Numbered from the stretch's first letter, positions 44,223 to 53,136 are shown. The stretch is 64,000 bases of DNA from Alkalibacillus salilacus (GCF_030812915.1 NZ_JAUSTQ010000004.1:203978-267977), one strand, 5' to 3'. A program made the numbers and translations. Notes: a model not told the origin generated them from the sequence alone.

Positions 44223-45854
44223 TTACACCGCCAACTCTTTCATTGGATTTTTAATATAACCATCATGATAAAGCGAATCATAAGCTGAAAAATGCTTTTT
44301 CTTACCCTTTTCAACCAACTTTTGAAGTTTGTTTGTTGATTTATTCTTGGACACTTTCTTTTTTGGTTTTTCATCTAACAATTCCATTGCTCTTTTGACA
44401 ACTTCTTGTTTAGATGGATTCTTAAGTTCCTTTAAAACCTTTATAACAGTCTTTTCGGCTTTGGCAGGATCATAGTCTAAAGAAATTAAGGAACTAACAA
44501 CGTTTTCTATAATGGAGAGTTCCTTTTCCTGACGCCTTTCTTCATGAGCCTCTTTTTTGACTTGAATTTTGGCTTTTAAATCAATTTGTGGCATTTGTTC
44601 TTTCAAGTAATCCTCAACATCCATCGGAATGATATCTTCATATTTTTCAATTTCGGAAATTAAACCAGATTTTAACGCCCTTAACATCGGCTGAACCAAA
44701 CGCAATTCTTCTTTAGCAACTTTACGAATTAAAGCTGGTGTTATTTTCTCTTGACTTGTCCTTATGGCTCTTCCCTGGGAGAGCACAAACAGCTTCACCG
44801 CAATATCTACAATTCCTTGACTTTCTTCATAAAGGGTATCGTTTATTTCTGATGTTAATTCAGTGAAATTATTTGTCCATTGATACTCCCACATGGATTC
44901 AATCAAGATATCCCAATCATCATTTCTCTCCATCTGTTGCCAAACCATATCCCCTTGACCACTGCCACGTCTGGCTTGTCTAAAATCTCGTTGTAAAACA
45001 GTCCGTGCTTTCATCGTACCAATCATCATAACTGGTATTCCGATTTCATTAACCAGAGTGACAAAGAAATTCATCATTTTCTCTGACCCGTTATCTTTTG
45101 AGGTCAACAAATGCTGAATTTCATCAATAATTAAGGCACCTATACAGTGTAATCGTGAAATTTGTCCCATTCGTGTAATCATGGAACTGATTGAATTTCT
45201 CGGTTTACCGTATTTTTCGAAATAATTTGTTCCAATCAGGTTGTCAATCTTCGAAAAGAAATCCATGCAAAGCGATTTTAAAGACCCATCGTGTGGGCAA
45301 TCTAACTTAAGCCACACAATTTGAATCACATTCATAGGATCTTTATGCACAATCATTTGTGGATAAAGGGACAAAATTCGTTCAATTGCTGTTGTTTTTC
45401 CTATTCCTGAATACCCCATGAGTGTAAAACTGGAAGCAAATGAGCGGATATCAGGGATATCCTTAATTGCCTTTCCTTCCAGTAGCCCTTTGTGGAATTC
45501 GTTTAACACTTCGGTATGGTTCTTTGCAAGGGGATTTCTCCCTGTATAACCATGACGAATGAATCGAGAAAAACGGTCTTGCAAATCTAAATGCTGCCTG
45601 ACTGGTTGAAAGAACCGAGTCATTCCCATTAGCCCATGATAGCGATAGTGAGAAGAGAGTTCCCGTTCCTTCGGATCATAGTGCGGCTCATAGCTTAATT
45701 GATCAAATGCTTCTTCTTGGGATAAGATTGGTGGTAAACATTCAATTAAAGGATTGCCTCGATACATATCTATTTCCTGTTCTGTGTAGTGAGCAATCTG
45801 TGCTAATTTACCACTTTGCAAGGGAACAGTTTGATAAAGTTGTTTTTCACTCAT
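44223..45854 (-). CDS. tnsC: AAA+ ATPase regulator TnsC
   Basis: ATP-dependent matchmaker that polymerises on target DNA and activates TnsAB. 543 residues (555 in Tn7). Walker A GYSGIGKTTAIERIL (about 147-161), Walker B IGALIIDEIQHLL (about 235-247) and a sensor segment in VMMIGTMKARTVL. The C-terminal 150 residues are charged and would hold the TnsA/TnsB contact region. Start overlaps tnsB stop by 4 bases (ATGA), so it is translationally coupled. Confidence 0.95.
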   Translation of the reverse strand: MSEKQLYQTVPLQSGKLAQIAHYTEQEIDMYRGNPLIECLPPILSQEEAFDQLSYEPHYDPKERELSSHYRYHGLMGMTRFFQPVRQHLDLQDRFSRFIRHGYTGRNPLAKNHTEVLNEFHKGLLEGKAIKDIPDIRSFASSFTLMGYSGIGKTTAIERILSLYPQMIVHKDPMNVIQIVWLKLDCPHDGSLKSLCMDFFSKIDNLIGTNYFEKYGKPRNSISSMITRMGQISRLHCIGALIIDEIQHLLTSKDNGSEKMMNFFVTLVNEIGIPVMMIGTMKARTVLQRDFRQARRGSGQGDMVWQQMERNDDWDILIESMWEYQWTNNFTELTSEINDTLYEESQGIVDIAVKLFVLSQGRAIRTSQEKITPALIRKVAKEELRLVQPMLRALKSGLISEIEKYEDIIPMDVEDYLKEQMPQIDLKAKIQVKKEAHEERRQEKELSIIENVVSSLISLDYDPAKAEKTVIKVLKELKNPSKQEVVKRAMELLDEKPKKKVSKNKSTNKLQKLVEKGKKKHFSAYDSLYHDGYIKNPMKELAV

Positions 45855-48001
45855 TTATTCGCTTCCTTTCGTTTTCTAAACATGTCACGAACTGACGGTA
45901 ATTCGTAATCTTCCTTCGTTTCCGAATTAGGTTCTTCAAATGGGACAACCACAGTTTCTTGATCGTTTGATTCTTCTAAAACAGCATCCAAATCGAAGAC
46001 TTCTTTTTTACGATTAACTTCTTTTTCTGCTAAACGATTCTTTCGAATGTCACTTGTCTTTTGTCTCTTGCTAATTTCTTTCAGCGGTGTTTGTTTGGCA
46101 TCCGCCTCTTTTATAGCTTCCTTTGCTATTTGTTCAATCGAACTTATAAAATTGACATTGTTCTCTAAACTCGTGTGTTTTTGTTTCTTATTATCCTGTC
46201 GTTCGCGTTTTAGTAGATCCTTAACTTCATCAAGTGATTTATTTTGATACCTTTCTTGATGGTCAAGAAGATAGCATGTTTCGTAAATCTTCTCGTTATC
46301 GTGGAGATAAATCTTAGATACATTGCGCGCATCATACGAAACCTTTACCCCCCAGCTCCCTTTTTGATTTGGTTTTGCAAGCGTAAACCACGATTCTTTA
46401 ACTGCTGTTTCACAACTATATAGCATACCTTGAAATTTGATACCTCGATTTGTCACTCTAGCATCGTCTGTTGGCATAAGGTAAAAGCGAATGGTATTAG
46501 TTGGTGTAGTTTTTAATTTTCCAGCGCGATTGATAAGTCCCCAATTCCATAGTTCTTTTGGTGTTGGTTTAACACCTGCTGCAATCATTTCCTCTTCCCG
46601 AACATAACCTTCCATGTGATGATTGTTATTATAATGAAGCACGAATTGGATCATAATCTTGGTATATTGTTCAAGTGTCAATTTTGCCTTAAGGCGATAA
46701 TCCTCTGCCCCACGTTCTCTAAAATCTTTATCAATATATCCTGGTAAAAACGGCTTGATTTGACTTTGGGACGTATCAAACATCTTTTCAACGATTCCTT
46801 TCCAATCAGGGCGAAAAGCAGGGTGGTTTTCTACTTTAACATTTAGTCCGTTGATGAGTGGTTCGACTTTATATCCTTCAAATTCGCCGTTATCTGCCAA
46901 TATGATTTCAGGAAGATGCTCACATGCCCATTGGCTTTCCGAAATGGTAATACCAAATTTCCTACAATACTCCACTTTGTTTGCTACTGTGTTTTCTAAC
47001 GCCATCATTGCACCAATCCAAGACGGTCCTTCAAGACCAATATACATACCTGTAATCATTCGGCTAAAAACATCAATTACAAAATAAATAATAGGTCTCC
47101 CAATAATCCAATCTGGATTGTAACTAGAAACTAGATAGACATCGCCAATCGTAGCATCAATTTGAAACCGAGAACCAGGTCCAAAGACTTCATATGTCGA
47201 AGAACCTAATACGGCACGATGATTACGTTCAAAATCTTTTTTACCCTGTCTTTTAACAATCGTCTCTTCAACACCAAACTCTTTTGCATACCAATACCGA
47301 AACATTCTTTCTGTTGGAACTTCTTCTTCATTTTTTAAGATGATTTTTAGAGCACCATCTTCATAATAACTATCAGATGCGTAATTCTCTTTAATCATCA
47401 TTCGATAAGCATGAGCTAGAGAGTTCTTTTTTGAAGACAAAAAATAACGATAAATAGCATCTCTGATGTTTTTCTTGTCCTGTTCATGAAGGCTAAACTC
47501 TCCAGACTCTGTTTCAATTGTTTCACCTATTTTTCTATCCTTTCCTTTAGCACCTGAATGCCCATAATCTGGTGTTAAAGCATCAATTGTTTTTCCTCTT
47601 TGCCAATAACGCCTTAAATATTTGTATAATGAGATTCTACTAATGCCCGTTTGCTTAACTAGTTTTTTTACAATTTCTCCTCTTTTGTCTCTTTGGTAGA
47701 GATCAGGCTCTAGTTCTACCACGGATCTAATGGCATCCCAAGCATCATCTCGGTGCTTTTTCTGTTTTTCAGTAATCGACACATTAATAGCTGGATGCCC
47801 GTCAAAATCTTTTACTTTGACGAGTTCATCCGAAACAATTTGTTGCCTAATTTCATTAGTAGATTGGACAAAGGGAATAGCTTTTTCATCATAGACATCT
47901 ATTAGGTAAGCTATGATTCCCCCTTCATCAATCCATAAAATGCGGTACGTTAGATCCGAATCTACTGCCTTTAAAACATCGTTAACCGACAGCGATATCA
48001 T
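45851..48001 (-). CDS. tnsB: DDE transposase TnsB
   Basis: Recognises the ends and makes the 3' cuts and joining. 716 residues (702 in Tn7). The catalytic triad is Asp282 (FQIDATIGDVY), Asp370 (IILADNGEFEG) and Glu405 (KGIVEKMFD); the gaps of 88 and 35 residues are those of Tn7 TnsB (273, 361, 396). N-terminal helix-turn-helix ISRISLYKYLRRYWQRG fits DNA binding. C-terminal tail is highly charged, as needed for TnsC contact. Overlaps tnsA by 20 bases. Confidence 0.96.
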   Translation of the reverse strand: MISLSVNDVLKAVDSDLTYRILWIDEGGIIAYLIDVYDEKAIPFVQSTNEIRQQIVSDELVKVKDFDGHPAINVSITEKQKKHRDDAWDAIRSVVELEPDLYQRDKRGEIVKKLVKQTGISRISLYKYLRRYWQRGKTIDALTPDYGHSGAKGKDRKIGETIETESGEFSLHEQDKKNIRDAIYRYFLSSKKNSLAHAYRMMIKENYASDSYYEDGALKIILKNEEEVPTERMFRYWYAKEFGVEETIVKRQGKKDFERNHRAVLGSSTYEVFGPGSRFQIDATIGDVYLVSSYNPDWIIGRPIIYFVIDVFSRMITGMYIGLEGPSWIGAMMALENTVANKVEYCRKFGITISESQWACEHLPEIILADNGEFEGYKVEPLINGLNVKVENHPAFRPDWKGIVEKMFDTSQSQIKPFLPGYIDKDFRERGAEDYRLKAKLTLEQYTKIMIQFVLHYNNNHHMEGYVREEEMIAAGVKPTPKELWNWGLINRAGKLKTTPTNTIRFYLMPTDDARVTNRGIKFQGMLYSCETAVKESWFTLAKPNQKGSWGVKVSYDARNVSKIYLHDNEKIYETCYLLDHQERYQNKSLDEVKDLLKRERQDNKKQKHTSLENNVNFISSIEQIAKEAIKEADAKQTPLKEISKRQKTSDIRKNRLAEKEVNRKKEVFDLDAVLEESNDQETVVVPFEEPNSETKEDYELPSVRDMFRKRKEANK

Positions 48002-48815
48002 GTTCTGTTACGACACCCCTTTCGTTCAATGAGAACTCACTTAATGGCTTTTGAAGATTAAATTTTTGATACATATCAAACGAGAGCACTTTTTTACTAA
48101 AGAGATGTTTAAAGAAGTATAATGCCATGCCCTTGTTGAGATGGTATTCTTCTTCAAAAATCTTTGCAATTTCAGCCATACTGGTTGATTGATCATGGGT
48201 TCTTAACAGTTCAAGCATCACATCAACGAGATATTCTTCCTCTTCGTTTTCTAGGATACTTGCACCGTGAACCCAAATGATGTTTTTGATAAACTCAATC
48301 GGCATCTCCTTCTCGGTCACAATTCCCCAATCAATTCCCTTTCGCTCCCAATACTCACGTTCAATCTCGAATTTTTCAATCGTTCTTACATCATTTAACA
48401 ATTGGCTAGGTTTAACTGTTCTTGCAACGTACTCAATGCTTCCGTCAACTTTCCTTGTAATCATAAAGTCTGTTGTGAGAACAATGGGTGTTCCTGTTTT
48501 TGAGTCAACAGGAGGTTTGATTCCTTTTTCCTCTGCAATGGCATAAGTCTCTTCTCGTTCCAATGGAAATTGCTCACGAATATCAATCACATCATTCGCC
48601 CATTCCAATAAATAAAAATAGTTTCTCTCCAAATCTGAAAACAAATGATGGATACGATTTGTTTTGTTCCCTTTGATTCGGTGAGACCTGCCATCCGATC
48701 GAACATCTTGAATGGTCAACCACGGATGGTAAGACGAAAACTCTCCACTTCCTCTAGCTTCTTTTATATATTTAGCAATCTTCTTTTCTGTCCACTCTAA
48801 TTTTCGCTTTGGCAT
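47982..48815 (-). CDS. tnsA: Endonuclease subunit TnsA
   Basis: Restriction-enzyme-like nuclease that cuts the 5' strands, giving cut-and-paste movement. 277 residues (273 in Tn7). Active-site candidates Glu63 (FSDLERNYFYLLEW), Asp116 (VLTTDFMITR) and Lys135 (ARTVKPSQL) are at or near the Tn7 positions 63, 114 and 132. The N-terminal CTD-like order is kept, with a winged-helix region in the last 90 residues. First gene of the operon; AAAAGGATGTGAGTAA precedes the ATG. Confidence 0.95.
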   Translation of the reverse strand: MPKRKLEWTEKKIAKYIKEARGSGEFSSYHPWLTIQDVRSDGRSHRIKGNKTNRIHHLFSDLERNYFYLLEWANDVIDIREQFPLEREETYAIAEEKGIKPPVDSKTGTPIVLTTDFMITRKVDGSIEYVARTVKPSQLLNDVRTIEKFEIEREYWERKGIDWGIVTEKEMPIEFIKNIIWVHGASILENEEEEYLVDVMLELLRTHDQSTSMAEIAKIFEEEYHLNKGMALYFFKHLFSKKVLSFDMYQKFNLQKPLSEFSLNERGVVTEHDIAVG

Positions 48816-49116
48816 TTACTCACATCCTTTTCAAGTTTAGACATTATAAGCATATGGAGTTAAGCATTATATTTCACTAGCAATAAGCACCACTGCTGAA
48901 AATAAAGAAAATATATTTCTTACATTTTCCTTATTTCAAAAGTTGATAAAAAAATATTTTAGTTCATTTTCGATCCTTTTATTTTTAAATTAATTTATTT
49001 TTATAGAAAAATTATTGTTACATACATATAACTCATTTATTATTATTGACAAAAATTGTTATACATATACAACGGAAATTTGGGTGCTAATTATTATTCA
49101 TGGAAAGTCGTGCAAC
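48816..49116. other. A+T-rich leader region of tnsA, no gene
   Basis: About 300 bases, over 75 percent A+T, with no open frame of protein character. The tnsA promoter must lie here on the minus strand; TTGAAATAAGGAAAATG and a TATATT further on are candidates but not strong. TTGACA near 49048 on the plus strand faces away from tnsA. No TnsB-type site is seen, so unlike Tn7, where the right end overlaps the tnsA promoter, TnsB autorepression is not obvious. Confidence 0.45.
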
Positions 49117-49154
49117 AAAAAAGGAACTTGGATTAAATTCCAAATTCCTTTTAC
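49117..49154 (-). terminator. Terminator ahead of the tns operon
   Basis: AAAAGGAATTTGGAA and TTCCAAGTTCCTTTT pair around TTTAA, followed by TTG on the minus strand; separates cargo transcription from tnsA. Confidence 0.8.
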
Positions 49155-49193
49155 AAACATGTCTTATGATCTTCAACTAGAGCACTCGTTTCA

Positions 49194-49364
49194 TTAAGAA
49201 GAAACTAAACCAAATAGCCCTAATATAGAATACAAAGTAAATCCGACACCGACGAAAATAATGATAAACCTTATAATCCATGGTAATTTAAGAGGAGGGA
49301 AAAATGCTATAATGCCAACTGCTAAGAATAAAACCCCTATAATTAAACTAATTAAGAATTCCAA
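49194..49364 (-). CDS. Small membrane protein (cargo), 56 residues
   Basis: TTG 49364 follows AGGGGAG and encodes MEFLISLIIGVLFLAVGIIA, then FFPPLKLPWIIRFIIIFVGVG and a hydrophobic end: two membrane helices. An in-frame longer reading reaches 49385 without a good ribosome binding site. Family not recognised. Nearest cargo gene to tnsA. Confidence 0.6.
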   Translation of the reverse strand: MEFLISLIIGVLFLAVGIIAFFPPLKLPWIIRFIIIFVGVGFTLYSILGLFGLVSS

Positions 49365-49423
49365 TTTACTCACTCCCCTACACAATCTTATATCTATTTA
49401 CGGTTACCACTCCAAAACGTTTC

Positions 49424-49612
49424 GTTATTGAAGCATTCTGCTTCTATAACGTGAGAAGCAAATACTCTTGTTAAGCATTTGCACCCGTTAACGCAACAAG
49501 AAAAACATATTGGCGGATTTGGTTCAGAAGTACATAACTGCTCTTTAACACAATAGGAGTTGCCGTGACAACTCCTTGTTCAATATTTGCTCTCGTTTGT
49601 TGAAGAGTGCAT
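49424..49612 (-). repeat. Hairpin repeats behind the cargo lipoprotein gene
   Basis: CGTTATTGAAGCA ttc TGCTTCTATAACG (49424-49452) is a near-perfect palindrome. It is followed by GCAAATACTCTTGTTAAGC/ATTTGC and by AACTGCTCTTTAACACAATA with GGAGTTG ccgtga CAACTCC (49536-49584). Similar blocks lie at about 50593-50646, 51329-51400 and 53113-53136. Confidence 0.6.
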
Positions 49613-50495
49613 TTAACTTTTTACGTTCTCAAACGTTACATCCTTAAATTGTATTTCATTTTCAACTATTTCAAACACAAATACAGCGTTCGTATTTAAC
49701 CGTACAGGTGTTTTTGCTCCTACTGATTGTATCTTGCTTGAAATCAATATTTCCTCTTTGCCATCATCATCCGTTTCTGTAAAACTTACCTTAAATGGAT
49801 TACTACTAATTCCACCCTTAATCGTTTTTATATATTCGTCATCAATTGTTACATTATTATTCTCAAATTCCAACAATTTCTCGTCTGTTTTTGCTCTTTC
49901 TTCACTTGTCAAAACATGGGTCACAGTTGTATTTGCAAAAGGAAGGCTAAACGTATCCTCTCCCTTTTCATATTCAATCGTATCTAATTCAAATTTTATG
50001 TCTGATGTCGAAAATACATTTTTAAGTTTTTGGTCATTATAAGTAAATATGTCTAATTTAGTTCCAGTTCCATGTACCGTAGGGAAATCATTTAAAACAG
50101 CAATTAAAGGCTGATTTCCCAAAGTATGCAACGAATAAGAAGGTTGAGGTACATTTGTATCATCATTATTTAATAAAGCCTCACCTACGTTCGAACCAAT
50201 TACTGTTTGCAAATTATTAACACTTAATCGAATATCCCCATCATAAAACAAGGTTGCTGTATTCTCCGTTCCATCTTTAGCAGTAAAAGAGGTCTCACTT
50301 ATTATTGTTTTTTCACCTTCAGTTGTGCTTTCATTTTCCGTTTCATTGTCCTCTTCCTTTTTTACTGTTGTATTTTCCTCGATTTCAGACGATTGAGTAT
50401 TTTTTTCCTCTGTTTTCGTTTTCACTGTTTGCAGAACAACCAAATAATGTCATGCTCCCGATTATTAGCAAACTAATTAAGAATAGTTTCTTCAT
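49613..50495 (-). pseudogene. Cargo lipoprotein gene with a +1 frameshift at an A7 run
   Basis: ATG 50495, 8 bases behind AGGAGGT, encodes a lipoprotein signal MKKLFLISLLIIGSMTLFGC then SANSENENRGK and meets TGA soon after. The remaining 270 codons continue in the next frame (from about 50400): an Asn/Glu/Thr-rich linker, then a globular beta-rich domain (ETSFTAKDGTENTATLFYDG, VRLNTNAVFVFEIVEN). Removing one A of the run at about 50398-50404 would join both frames at NTQSSEIEE. So it is a broken gene, a phase-variable one, or a sequencing slip. Protein family not recognised. Confidence 0.75.
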
Positions 50496-50590
50496 AGGTT
50501 GTTTTACCTCCTAATAGTTGTGAATAAATTTCATTATAAAGTCACTCCATATAGAATGACATAATCTTCTTTTCTCAATTTTTTGTTGTG

Positions 50591-50752
50591 CTAACCTGCT
50601 CCTTTAACACAATAAGAGCTGCCGTCATCGACAACTCCTTGTTCCACTCTTGCAACCTTTACTTTAATAAACCTTACCTTGTGAAAAACCAAATTAAAAA
50701 AAGAACAACAGCAATTGTAACCCAAATAATGACTTGTCTATTTTTTTTCAAT
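50591..50752 (-). pseudogene. Tiny membrane ORF with a length-variable T8 tract (candidate)
   Basis: TTG 50752, 8 bases behind AGGAGG, starts MKKNRQVIIWVTIAVVLF. As written (T8 on the coding strand) it goes on to 53 residues without membrane character. With one T less it would end LIWFFTR and stop at 50674, a typical one-helix protein. The good ribosome binding site supports a real gene; the reading frame after the tract is uncertain. Confidence 0.4.
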
Positions 50753-50838
50753 TATAAAACCTCCTCGTAATACAAATAACCGAGTTGCTGAAACGACACT
50801 TATGTTTTTAAAGTATTGGAACAGTTAGCTCAATATCA

Positions 50839-51006
50839 TTAAATAAAACTTAAAATAATAGTTATTACCAAACTTTGAGCTAATAAAATTGTGATTGATT
50901 TCTTGTCAAAGGCTTTTCCGTTATTGACAATTATCCTATGTCCTACAAAGTTAAAGATTAAAACAATTAAAAATGTAATAATAAAAGTGATTATTGCATT
51001 ATCCAT
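50839..51006 (-). CDS. Small membrane protein (cargo), 55 residues
   Basis: ATG 51006 follows AAAGGAT. The product has two hydrophobic helices (AIITFIITFLIVLIFNFVG and ITILLAQSLVITIILSFI) around a short charged loop VNNGKAFDKK. It starts 20 bases behind the stop of the 83-residue gene, so it is probably in one unit with it. Too short for a clear family; not recognised. Confidence 0.6.
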   Translation of the reverse strand: MDNAIITFIITFLIVLIFNFVGHRIIVNNGKAFDKKSITILLAQSLVITIILSFI

Positions 51007-51025
51007 TTAAACTATCCTTTCTTAT

Positions 51026-51277
51026 TCAAGGGTTACATCCGTTAATTAGTCCGTCTTCACGATATTTTACAGTCATTGCAATTCCTACGATTATTTCAAG
51101 AATGGCTAATCCTAATACATATAATCCAATTGAAGGAAGTGACAAAATCCCTAAAACAATATGGAAAACTGATGCAATATATAAGCCTATCGGTTTCCTC
51201 AAAAATACACTAAAAATCGCATAAAGTAATACAGCTACTATAAGCCCAACAGCAATCCAAGAAACCCAAGATGTCAT
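51026..51277 (-). CDS. Three-helix membrane protein (cargo)
   Basis: 83 residues, starting MTSWVSWIAVGLIVAVLLYA with ATG behind AAGGAGGAGATTGG. Three hydrophobic stretches, a basic FLRKPIG between the first two, and a hydrophilic tail KYREDGLINGCNP. No family recognised. Part of the run of small membrane-protein genes that makes up much of the cargo. Confidence 0.65.
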   Translation of the reverse strand: MTSWVSWIAVGLIVAVLLYAIFSVFLRKPIGLYIASVFHIVLGILSLPSIGLYVLGLAILEIIVGIAMTVKYREDGLINGCNP

Positions 51278-51407
51278 CCAATCTCCTCCTTAAAATGGTC
51301 ATTTAGTATAAAATTACATCTTAAACATAACTGCCCTTTACTTCAACAAAGGAAAGCGAATACCTTTGTTCAGCATTCGCACCATTTAATTGAAGAAAAA
51401 CAACGGT

Positions 51408-51845
51408 TTAATTTATCAGTTTAGCAGATGGTAGTGCTTCGTCTAATAACCTACTTAATTTTTCATAATTGAATTTCCAGTAGTAACCATTACTATCCTG
51501 AACATAGTTAGCTCCCATAATCCAGATGCTTCCTCCATAAGTGGTGTTATTTTCTGTTAGGATTTTTACTTTCTTATATTTATCAGGTGTTTCTTTTGGA
51601 GGGAAATTATAAGGCGTTACTTCTGAATGTTTTTCCGCTTTCGATACTAACTCTGCAACTTCCGAAACAGCCTCTGGATTAGTAATTAAATACACTTCTT
51701 CATTTGTATTGACAATGACCTCTTTAATCTCATTTTTTGAAATAGAAAATCCCCAAATTGAAAAATGTTTTTTATTATAAAATACAACAGATACTATGAC
51801 TATTAGAACAATTGTTATTAAAACAAGTCGTCTCTTTCTGTGCAT
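51408..51845 (-). CDS. Membrane-anchored extracytoplasmic protein (cargo)
   Basis: 145 residues: basic start MHRKRRL, one membrane helix (about 7-23), then a mixed alpha/beta domain outside the membrane (EEVYLITNPEAVSEVAELVS, YKKVKILTENNTTYGGSIWI, YYWKFNYEKLSRLLDEAL). The domain outline is that of small sensor or immunity-type proteins common in Bacilli, but I cannot name a family. AGGGGGCAGAG precedes the start. Hairpin repeats follow directly behind the stop. Confidence 0.65.
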   Translation of the reverse strand: MHRKRRLVLITIVLIVIVSVVFYNKKHFSIWGFSISKNEIKEVIVNTNEEVYLITNPEAVSEVAELVSKAEKHSEVTPYNFPPKETPDKYKKVKILTENNTTYGGSIWIMGANYVQDSNGYYWKFNYEKLSRLLDEALPSAKLIN

Positions 51846-51999
51846 TAACTCTGCCCCCTTCTCTTATCGTAACACTAACTTCCCTTTATATTTTTGCTTA
51901 AAGAGGGGATTTTTGTTATTTTATCGTTCAATTATCCTGCCAGTTAGTGGAATTAGGATGCAATGCCTTATCTTAGAAAACACCTGTTAATGTATTATT

Positions 52000-52281
52000 T
52001 TATACTCCGAAAGCCAATATACCAAAAACATGATACACAATTGGAAACAGGAATAAAATTATGTTAAAAACAATCCCAATTAACGATAATTTATCCTTGT
52101 GTAACCTGTATGAAACAAAACCTATAATAGCTCCGATTGGACAAAGAATAATCGGGAAAATAAGTGGCAGTCCCTGAATTTTATCTATTGGAACCAACCC
52201 TAAGAAAAAATTTATAATCAATACAAGTAATACAAACGGAATTATAGTTGATACAACACCTAAAAGACTTTTTTTCATCAT
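52000..52281 (-). CDS. Three-helix membrane protein (cargo)
   Basis: 93 residues with three membrane helices: LGVVSTIIPFVLLVLIINFF, LPLIFPIILCPIGAIIGFVS and IGIVFNIILFLFPIVYHVFG. GGGAGGTTCG precedes two ATGs in a row. It lies 16 bases behind the XRE-linked membrane gene on the same strand, so the XRE regulator may control it as well. Resembles small Bacillus proteins of unknown role. Confidence 0.65.
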   Translation of the reverse strand: MMKKSLLGVVSTIIPFVLLVLIINFFLGLVPIDKIQGLPLIFPIILCPIGAIIGFVSYRLHKDKLSLIGIVFNIILFLFPIVYHVFGILAFGV

Positions 52282-52297
52282 CGAACCTCCCTAAAAA

Positions 52298-52702
52298 TTA
52301 ATTGTAAAAAATGAAATACAGTTTCAACCCAAAATACACCGCGATATTTAAAAATACTAAACTAATAAGTACATACATCGGCTGAATAATATGAAAACCT
52401 ACAATACTGTAAATAAAAAACAGTAGCGATAGCATCGTTATATTTACCCAAAAAGCAACATATCCTGCTTTATAACCGTGATTAAGAGTTCTTTCGTCTT
52501 GTTCCTCTTTTTCTGCAAACCACTTATTACCCTTCTTAACTTTTACACCCTCGAAGATAGTAATTATGATCCAAAATAATGCAATGAATGGCATGAACCA
52601 ATCGAATAATTCAGGTCCATCCGACTTCCATATATTAAACGTAGCTATGGTTAATAAAACAGAGACAGAAACTTTCACCAAAAAACTATATGCGTAATCC
52701 AA
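52298..52702 (-). CDS. XRE-linked membrane protein (cargo)
   Basis: 134 residues, four membrane helices with a charged loop KVKKGNKWFAEKEEQDERTLNH between helices two and three. TTG 52702 follows TGGAGGA and overlaps the regulator's end region (stop at 52705), so the two are translationally coupled; the longer frame to 52741 is the regulator's shadow. A small XRE regulator followed by such a membrane protein is a frequent pair in Bacilli, role unknown. Confidence 0.68.
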   Translation of the reverse strand: MDYAYSFLVKVSVSVLLTIATFNIWKSDGPELFDWFMPFIALFWIIITIFEGVKVKKGNKWFAEKEEQDERTLNHGYKAGYVAFWVNITMLSLLFFIYSIVGFHIIQPMYVLISLVFLNIAVYFGLKLYFIFYN

Positions 52703-52704
52703 AT

Positions 52705-52911
52705 TTATTCCTCCACTGTAAAAAGTTCTTCTACTGTGCAATCAAATACTTTGGCAATTTTGATCGCTAAACCCACAGAAGGTTCATACCGTTTTTTCTC
52801 AATAGAGATAATAGTTAATCTTGTAACTCCTACTTTTTCAGCAAGTTGTTGCTGTGTATACTTAAAGCTTTTCCGATATTCCCGAATCCGATTATCTATA
52901 TTATTTTTCAT
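52705..52911 (-). CDS. XRE-family HTH regulator (cargo)
   Basis: 68 residues, almost only a lambda-repressor-type helix-turn-helix: IREYRKSFKYTQQQLAEKVG, VTRLTIISIEKKRYEPSVGL and AIKIAKVFDCTVEELF. DNA-binding recognition helix TRLTIISIEK. Shine-Dalgarno is weak and distant (GAGGGGGAGC). A perfect palindrome lies 24 bases upstream and is the likely autoregulatory site. First gene of a small unit with the two membrane proteins behind it. Confidence 0.88.
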   Translation of the reverse strand: MKNNIDNRIREYRKSFKYTQQQLAEKVGVTRLTIISIEKKRYEPSVGLAIKIAKVFDCTVEELFTVEE

Positions 52912-52934
52912 TCCATCAATAGCTCCCCCTCAAT

Positions 52935-52975
52935 GTATAGAAAACTATACTTTATAATGTATACTATACTATACA
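52935..52975 (-). promoter_or_regulatory. Palindromic operator of the XRE regulator
   Basis: GTATAG AAAA CTATAC (52935-52950) is a perfect 16-base inverted repeat; GTATACTATACTATAC at 52959-52974 repeats the half-site three times. They overlap the expected promoter. Confidence 0.7.
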
Positions 52976-53136
52976 TAAAAATCCTTTTCAATAAAAATAA
53001 TTTTTACACTAAACGAAGAGAACTACTGATTTGAGATTAAATAAGCGTCCCTACTGTTGTAGAAACGCCCTAAAAATAATTTTTACCGCAAAATATCGCA
53101 TTAGTTTAAGCTAACTGCTCCATTAGTTCAATTAAG

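Noticed and set aside
49424..53136. Integron attC array
   Set aside because: No integrase gene and no convincing paired core sites; only the gene-repeat layout is similar, so it is kept as an open finding rather than a call.
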